Shown: in pieces, positions 58,701-64,000 of the stretch
Layout of the letters: every line of letters begins with the position of its first letter
How positions within the stretch are numbered: the stretch's first letter is position 1
Source of the DNA: Vicia villosa
Taxonomy: Eukaryota > Streptophyta > Magnoliopsida > Fabales > Fabaceae
Assembly: GCF_029867415.1 (NCBI RefSeq)
Contig: NC_081185.1
Span: 83,767,712 to 83,831,711, forward strand
Length of the DNA: 64,000 bases
Direction of reading: 5' to 3'
Notes under the pieces: model-generated
Databases searched by the model: none
Seen by the model: only the letters and a program-made list of their open reading frames with translations
Told to the model about the DNA's origin: nothing
Translations under genes and position numbers: made by a program

Positions 58701-59323
58701 TTCTTTATTACAGGCACTATATTAGCTAACCATTCGACATACCTCGCAGTTTGAATAAACTTGCTTTTCAGCAATCTTTCAATTTCTACTTTGATTTTTT
58801 CCATAACCTCTGGCGCAAATCTTCTAGGAAGTTGCTTGATAGGTTTCTTTCCTGGGTTTAAAGGTAATTGATGTTCGACCACACTTCGACTTAAACCAGG
58901 CATTTCATTGTAATCCCATGCAAAACAATCTTTATATTCTTTCAAAAGTCGAACCAACTTGGTCTTTAAATCACTTGTAAATTTTGTACTTACATAAGTA
59001 GGCCTTTTAGTGGCTCCATCACCTAAGTCAATTTCCTCAAGAGGATCTTGAGCTTGTATTCTTTTGACTGATCCTAATGGATCCATTTCGAAACCTAAAG
59101 GTTCGTCATCGTATATTCCATCAAATCGTTCGACCTGGTGATCGACTTCTTGATTGTTTTCATTTTTTACCATCATGGCCTCAATAGCCATATTTTTATC
59201 TAGTTCGGCTTCTAAAGCCGTTTTTTCCTTGTTCTCGGCCAAATAAGCCGTTATTCGAGCCAGGTATTCTGACTCAGTGGTCATCATCTTTGACTGTTGT
59301 CCCCTGCTCAGGAGGACTTTCAT
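55706..59323 (-). CDS. Tat pol: RT, RNase H, second RNase H, integrase (1205 aa)
   Basis: Uninterrupted. RT shows LDGYSGYNQ (251-259) and catalytic YIDD (316-319). The gypsy RNase H lies at about 460-580. A second RNase H spans about 598-725 (FFDGSS with D603, NNEVEYEAL, GDSELVI with D665), the 'archaeal-type' duplicate typical of Tat. The integrase zinc finger has H844, H851/H855, C882 and C885. The integrase core triad is D914, D975 and E1011, with the canonical 35-residue gap between the last two, and a C-terminal domain with GPFKIL follows. It copies element RNA to DNA and integrates it. It lies in a different frame from gag-protease, and the bridging stretch 59456-59274 is open in the third frame, so expression needs frameshifting, reinitiation or splicing. 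Confidence 0.92.
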   Translation of the reverse strand: MKVLLSRGQQSKMMTTESEYLARITAYLAENKEKTALEAELDKNMAIEAMMVKNENNQEVDHQVERFDGIYDDEPLGFEMDPLGSVKRIQAQDPLEEIDLGDGATKRPTYVSTKFTSDLKTKLVRLLKEYKDCFAWDYNEMPGLSRSVVEHQLPLNPGKKPIKQLPRRFAPEVMEKIKVEIERLLKSKFIQTARYVEWLANIVPVIKKNGSLRICIDFRDLNKATPKDEYPMPIAEMLVDSAAGFEYLSLLDGYSGYNQIFIADEDVPKTVFRCPGALGTHEWVVMPFGLKNAGATYQRAMNSMFHDFIDKFMQVYIDDIVIKSNSENGHLDHLRRSFERMRKYGLKMNPLKCAFGVHAGDFLGFVVHKKGIEINQNKTKAILELKAPETKKQLQSLLGKINFLRRFISNLSGKTKIFSPLVKLKNQDQFKWEPEHQQAFDQIKAYLTKPLILLPPNRIKSMKLYIAASCSTIGSMLAQEDDNGVERAIYYLSRTLVDTETRYNDIEKLCLCLYFSCNKLKQYIKPVDVYVSSHFDVIKHMLSKPILHSRIGKWALALTEFSLTYVPLKAMKGQVVADFIVEHGLVELSANLVDQTNWKLFFDGSSHKNGSGIGVLIVSPQGLPSKFHYRMKDVCSNNEVEYEALITGLKSLIDLGAKRVEIRGDSELVIRQIKKEYKCIKENLIVYYAIVVRLLEKFEHVEFLHVPRSENYIANELAQIASGYRVSKNKLEDMVDIKEKETHEVLEKLGQLSTSKHGGLEDKVESEDWHALEIFAVDNMTISDWRNPLVQYLNNPVGGTDRKIKYRALNYVILGDDLYKKTAEGVLLKCLSEAEAYLAVSEVHSGVCGAHQSGHKMKWLLFRQGLYWPTMLKDCIEYARGCQECQKFSGIQHVPASELHAIVKPWPFRGWALDLIGEIKPASSKQQRFILVGIDYFTKWIEAIPLVNVDQEAVISFIQKHIIYRYGIPKTITTDQGSVFIGRKMQAFAAETGFKLLTSTPYYAQANGQVEAANKVIINLIKKHVGRKPRNWHQTLDQILWACRTSPKEAINTTPFRLTFGHDAVLPAEIHLQSARIQRQNNLSSDEYWSMMLDELVELDEERLVALDRLIRQKEKVAKAYNKKVKEKTFMVGDYVWKVILPMDQRNKLLGKWSPSWEGPFKILQVFSNNAYEIEELNSDGRILRINGKYLKKYKPILQEIRIIE

Positions 59324-59406
59324 GATTTAATGGTTCATTGGGATCTTCCTTATTCCAAATGAAACCATAGTTTGGGTCTAAGTTCAAATACTTAGACACA
59401 CTTTCA

Positions 59407-62400
59407 TCAGAAGAATACACTCTCAGTTTTGTAATAGCTTTGGTCAGCTTCAACATTTTCCACTATACCATCTGGCCTCCAAATGGCTACACGCTGATGC
59501 AAAGTAGAGGGAACTGCCCCTATACCATGGATCCATTCTCGACCTAGAAGTAACTTGAAATTGGCTTGAGATGCAATCACCATAAAGATGGTTGACCTGA
59601 CAGTCGAACCAACAGCTAATTTCACCTGAATTATTCCAAGTATTCCACTTGTCTTACCCTCATAATTAGACAGCACCATATTGTGGGGTCTTAAATCTTT
59701 GTCAGATTTTCCTACTTTCTGAAGTGAGGAATAGGGCATTAAGTTCACAGCAGCCCCACCATCGACAAACACTTTGTTTATTGGAACCCCATCCACTTTT
59801 TCCCTTATGAATAAAGGCTTCAAATGATACATCATTCCTCGACCTGGCTTCTCAAACACAGCCTTTTGTTCTTCCACTACTCCTTTTCCCATTACATAAT
59901 AACAAACAGGCGTCTCTTCTACATTCTTGTCAGGGAGAAAATCATCTTCATTCTCAGACACCTCAGATACTCTGTCGAACTCTGCTGGAAGTACAGATAC
60001 AATTCCACAGTCAATTAACAACTCATCTGACTCTATGTCAAAGTTGTCGTCGACCTCTTCGTTCGACAGTGGAGAATACTCAGGCTCTTTTTCTGTATTG
60101 AGAATCGGAGCATCATCATCAACTAATTCTTTGATGAGTTTCTTTCCCAGGATCATTCCTGCAGCCAATATCTCATTTGCGACTTTGGCCTGCTCTTCAG
60201 TCAATCTCCTCTGAAAAGGTTTCGGCTGGTAGTGAGAAAAACCTGCCTGCATCATCTTTGAGTTTTCCTGGCCATTCTTATGGCTTCTTTGGTAACTCCT
60301 CCACTGCGTTCGAGTCATAGGATTCTTTCCTTTGTAGTTTGGAGATATATAGTCTTTCCTCTTAGATCCACTATCAGTCCAAGAGCCTTCAGCATTTGCT
60401 CCAGTACCTTGGATCTGCCATTCTGGACGTTTACCTCCTCTGAAGTTAATGGGTTTCACCCACTTGTCCTCAGGGACATCCGTCTTAGGTCGAAAAGTCT
60501 TTGGCTTTTCAAACATCTTCCTGTATTCTCCAGCCCTTCGACCACTGTTTTCTCCTGTATACATGAACTGACGATTTTTGCCTCGACGAGGGTCGAACCT
60601 CACTTTGTTTGCAGCATCAACATTGAAAACAACATCACACCTTGGACATAATCCAACTTGAGAGTTGTTGTTGTGACACCTCTCAAGGAATTTCAAAAGG
60701 CTCTCTTTTGGTTCAGGATAGACCATGTTCAAGACTTTGCCATTAGTAGCACCGTCTTGCTTTCCGCCGAAACCATCAGTAGTTTCGACCATCATCACAT
60801 CAACAAGCTCAGTATAGTGAGCCTCTTCGACTTGCAAGGGATCAGTATCAACTTGCATTGATGACTTTGGCTTCTCTCCAAACTGTAACCTTCCTTCTTT
60901 CAAAGCTTTCTGCACCAAATCCCTGAAAAGGACACATTGAGAAGTCTTATGACCCAAGAAATTATGAAATTTACAAAATCCTCTTTTTTTCTTTTGTTCA
61001 AGAGGAGGATTTTTAAGTCCTGGGGGTACTATAATTTTCCCATCAGTAACCAACAAATCAAATATCTCATCACATTTTGTTATATCAAATGAATACGTTT
61101 TACTAGAAAATTTTTCATTTTTACTTTCGATCGGGTTTTTATCTTTTGAGGGCTTGAGTAATTTACAAATATATGGTGGTTTTGGTTTCAATTCAGCCAC
61201 CTTGACCTCTCCCTCTTCGTATTCACTATCACTATCAGAGTCGAACTCATTTGTAGTAACATAGGCTATCTTTTTTTTCTTATGATATTTACTAACTCTG
61301 GCTTTTTCAGCTTTTAGCCTTTCGACCTGGCGTACTCTGTCTGCCAGCTGTGCCATATCTCTCAAATGTTGGGTGTCTAATTTCTTCCTTATGGAATAAT
61401 CTAACCCACCTGCAGCCATTTCGACTAACTCATGTTCAGGAATTTGTGTGAAACATCTAGCTTTCAATAACCTGAAACGGTTTAGGTAGTCATCGACCGT
61501 TTCCGTACCCTTTCGCCTAACTCCAGCTAATTCTTTCAAACTAATCTTCGACTGTCCCATATAAAACTGTTCATGGAACAATCGTTCTAACTGACTCCAT
61601 GAAAATACAGATTGTGGAGGTAAGGTCGTGAACCAAGTAAAGGCATTTTTTGTTAAGGAACTTGGGAAATATTTCACTTTTAAATTCTCATTGTTTGCTA
61701 ATTCTCCAGCCTCTGTCTAGAACCTAGCAATATGTTCGACTGTCGACTCGCCAGTCTCACCAGCAAATTTGGTAAATTTTGGGATTTTCCAACCCCTAGG
61801 CAATTCTGTTTGCCTTACATACTCTGACAATGGTGAAACAAAATTAGGTCTGTGCAAACCTACATTTATTCCATTCTGAACTAAGATTTGTTCGACTACA
61901 TTAGAGATATTATTGTGTCCAATATTGACATCTTGCTGGATATTTCTAAGAACCTGGTCAGCATCTTGATGTCTTTGTACTACTCTAGGGATTTCTTGTT
62001 CAATTTGGTCCCCATTTCTAGTATTCTCAACTATTCTTACATTCGACCCTTGTGGAGTCAAAAGGTTTGGTTGTGGGGGCGCTCCAAAGAAATCTGCTAT
62101 TCTGGCCATTTGTCTAGCCAATATTTCATAACTTTGGTTCGTATTGTTTATCATGGGAGTAAAAACTGTTCCCATTTATTGAGTAAGGGCATTTACCATT
62201 TCATGGTTGCTTTCGTCTATTTGTTGTCGGATTGACAACATTGACGTAGTACTCAGAGATGACAATGTCTGGTTAATATAACCTATGCCCGTGGGTCGAC
62301 CCCCTAAGTTTGATGTGCTTGTTGCCATCATATTGTCAGAATATGATGAAGGATTCGTGTGTAAACCTTGCATCATAGAAGTGGGCATTCCAAACTGAGG

Positions 62401-62655
62401 GTTAAAACCTGGTGGAGGTATCATTCCTTGAAATGGCGGTCGTAATGGGTTAAACGGTGACCGTACATTCATTGGCGACGATACCAATGTTGCTGCCGTC
62501 GATCCACCAGTATTTGTTGTTCTAACTGGGGACGAATTTGCGGCATTATGTGATGTTGTTCCGGTTAGAACAACTCCTTGATTTCCAGAAAGGTCAGAAT
62601 CATTTGTATTAACTTCAGACATGTTAGTTAATTTTCGACCACTTCTTAGTATCAT
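59407..62655 (-). pseudogene. Tat gag-protease, two in-frame stops
   Basis: One continuous frame from ATG 62655 to the stop at 59407, broken by TAA at 62176-62178 and TAG at 61717-61719. Segment 1 is a Pro/Ser/Thr/Asn-rich N-terminus. Segments 2 and 3 contain the Retrotrans_gag capsid (VEHIARF|TEAGELANN, KYFPSSLTKNAFTWF, SWSQLERLFHEQFY, VDDYLNRFRLLK). A C/H-rich block follows (CKFHNFLGHKTSQC, near residue 240 of the last segment), then the protease with VFVDGGAAVNLMPYSS (D639 of the last segment) and LLLGREWIHGIGAVPSTLHQ. The largest piece (61677-59407) is 756 aa. Each stop is one C-to-T change from a Gln codon that would fit. Confidence 0.88.
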
Positions 62656-62722
62656 ACATAACTATTGCACTAACAAATATAAAACAAACAGCAATTGACG
62701 AGTCCCACTGGGCGTGCCAATT
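62656..62722 (-). other. Leader and primer-binding site of the Tat element
   Basis: Three bases after the 5' LTR the minus strand reads TGGCACGCCCAGTGGGAC (62719-62702). It has the TGG start expected of a tRNA 3'-end complement. I cannot name the tRNA with certainty. The gag ATG follows after about 46 bp. Confidence 0.7.
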
Positions 62723-63491
62723 TGTTTACCCAGAAATATGGTAAACAAGCGCTAGTTTCCTTTTTAAAGGTTACTTTTGCGGAATCAACTAGAATATTCC
62801 AGGACTAATTGCTTTAATTTGTTTACTACGTGTATCTGGTCTGTATTAAATGCCGCAATAACTTTAAAGTAAAAGTAAACGCTGAAATTAAAGGCTTTTA
62901 AAATAACTAAAAGCAATAGAAAGCAGTAAATGTGCACTGAAAATGAAATATAACATAAAATGATTGCATAAATTAGACTGGTACGCATACGTACATTTCA
63001 AAGTTGAACTCGTCACTCATTTTGCACAGAGATTTGAGTTCACTTGTGTTTTGTGGAAAATGCGGACCCTAAACTGTTCCTATTGAACTTGCTTAAATAG
63101 TAAAAATAAAATAACTACTACTAACGGTCGACTGATTATCAGTCAACACGTGTCTTCGACATGCAATATCTTCAACTGGGAGACTTCCACGCGTCTTGTG
63201 AAAACTGTCAGAAAACTGCTTGAAACTGCCTCTTGACTTCTGATGCCCTCCGACTTCAGAGCTATACTTAAACAAAACGTCTAAGTTTTTCTGTTTGTTC
63301 TAGTCGAACATGCATGGTGTATTGACTAATTCTAGTCGAACCTTGGCAATGATGATTTATTGGTAGTCGAACGTCAGTCTTGACTAAACAAAACTATTTA
63401 ATCAAACTCTTCGCCTTAGATTCTTTAATAATCTCACCTGTCTTAGAGATCACTTTACCATTATTTAGCAAGTCGAAATCCTAGGGTAACA
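62723..63491 (-). repeat. 5' LTR of the Tat element
   Basis: Same ends and length as the 3' LTR. It is followed by AATAT (63492-63496). Confidence 0.95.
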
Positions 63492-63885
63492 AATATATAT
63501 GCATAACAATACAAATCATAATGTAAATTATATTATATATGCAGCCACTAAAGTCTCATATATATTTCCAACCTTTTTCTTTGTTTTTATTTATTGAACT
63601 TTTAGAAAAAGCATATCATTAATATCATATAGATTTTCTATTTTATTTTTATTTTTCTAGTTTATTTTTTTAAGTGTACATGTACAATTTTGTACCTAAA
63701 TTTTGTATATTAATTTATTTATTTATTATTTTTAAATATAAAATATAATATTCTAATTAATAAATTATTTTAAACATTTATTTTATTTTTTTACTTTAAA
63801 AAGAAAAAAATTTAAAATCATCATATATTTATATGTAATATTGCCCCCACTATTGAAATTTTTTAGCTCCGTCCCTGACCGTATT

Positions 63886-64000
63886 GGGCCTTCAAAATCT
63901 CATACCACAAAAAATTAGAGCCATTTATAATCTTCCACCTCCACTTGTTTAAAAGAGCTAGATTAAAATCGGAAATATTCTTAATAGCCAATCCCCCCTT
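63886..64000 (-). pseudogene. L1-type LINE (right part, runs off the window)
   Basis: The minus strand from the window edge reads KGGLAIKNISDFNLALLNKW, RWKIINGSNFLWYEILKAQY, then G at the hAT border. Across the insertion it continues as DLSMNVLCGG at 51163. This is the conserved block after RT in plant LINEs (KGGLGI, NLALLNKWRW, LWYEVLKAKYG). Confidence 0.8.

Larger units (their letters stand above)
51265..63491 (-). mobile_element. Tat-lineage Ty3/gypsy retrotransposon with antisense gene
   Basis: LTRs of 769 bp (51265-52033 and 62723-63491) have TG...CA ends and a perfect AATAT target duplication (51260-51264, 63492-63496). Minus orientation: PBS at 62702-62719, gag-protease 62655-59407, pol 59323-55706, polypurine tract 52034-52047. 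The dual RNase H and the gap of about 3.6 kb between pol and 3' LTR identify the Tat lineage. That gap carries an intron-containing gene on the opposite strand. By eye the LTRs differ by about nine substitutions and no indels, so the insertion is recent compared with the other elements here. Confidence 0.92.
51172..63877. mobile_element. hAT-type element split by the Tat retrotransposon
   Basis: The left end CAGTGACAGAGCTA and reverse-complemented right end CAGGGACGGAGCTA match at 12 of 14 positions. Flanks ACCGTATC (51164-51171) and ACCGTATT (63878-63885) form an 8-bp duplication with one change. Its own sequence is 51172-51259 plus 63497-63877; 'gcccccact' blocks lie near both ends. It interrupts a LINE. 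Confidence 0.85.

Noticed and set aside
59824..60861. Plus-strand ORFs opposite Tat gag-protease
   Set aside because: Shadows of the well-supported minus-strand gag-protease frame; no family features.
62702..62719. Naming the tRNA primer of the Tat element
   Set aside because: The 18-nt TGGCACGCCC site is clear, but I cannot match it to a specific tRNA from memory.
1..64000. CRISPR array or prokaryotic operon structure
   Set aside because: Introns, plant TE families and base composition show plant nuclear DNA; the regular repeats are minisatellites or TE subterminal arrays.

Overview
This window is plant nuclear DNA, almost certainly from a papilionoid legume of the Trifolieae/Fabeae side of the family. 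The base composition is AT-rich and genes carry GT-AG introns. The repeats are Sirevirus-type Ty1/copia elements with an env-like ORF, Athila-like gag, a Tat-lineage Ty3/gypsy element, CACTA elements with AAAGCGCT subterminal arrays, and the legume MITE beginning GGGTTAAGTATGTTTTTGG. I see no rRNA, tRNA or CRISPR. The species call is an inference.

Only one ordinary host gene is convincing: a three-exon minus-strand gene at 3018-5136 for a 175-residue protein of a plant-specific uncharacterised family. Nearly everything else is transposable elements inserted into one another, and many boundaries can be fixed by target-site duplications (TSDs).

Layout. 0.7-2.4 kb: decayed Athila-like gag. 3.0-5.6 kb: the host gene and its leader. 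6.06-6.44 kb: a PIF/Harbinger MITE with TTA duplication. 6.5-26.7 kb: a LINE relic split by Sirevirus E1 (TSD GAAGA). E1 is in turn split by a solo LTR E3 (TSD GTAGG) and by a second Sirevirus E2 (TSD GYTGT). E3 holds a CACTA element (TSD GAT) that has captured part of a subtilase gene. 26.7-31.9 kb: a candidate Mutator-like unit with a broken MAIN-like/plant-mobile-domain gene and an OTU-protease gene in tail-to-tail order, plus five hairpin repeats; a hAT MITE abuts the OTU gene. 32.4-36.4 kb: a Stowaway-like fragment and a 5'-truncated copia element. 37-38.7 kb: another copia relic. 39.3-41.3 kb: a hAT-like element holding a probable solo LTR. 42.3-43.1 kb: a SINE-like unit and a long-TIR MITE. 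43.3-49.9 kb: a hAT shell containing a Helitron end and minisatellites. 50-64 kb: a LINE C-terminus split by a hAT element (TSD ACCGTATY), which is itself split by a 12.2 kb Tat-lineage Ty3/gypsy element (TSD AATAT).

The most interesting system is the Tat-lineage element (51265-63491, minus orientation). Its 769-bp LTRs differ at about nine positions by eye. Its 1205-residue pol is intact, including a second RNase H. Between pol and the 3' LTR, on the opposite strand, it carries a separate gene with its own TATA box and four exons. That gene encodes a large plant-mobile-domain protein with basic nuclear-localisation-like motifs and a C-terminal coiled coil. Both gag and this antisense gene are interrupted by in-frame stops that single C-to-T changes could explain.
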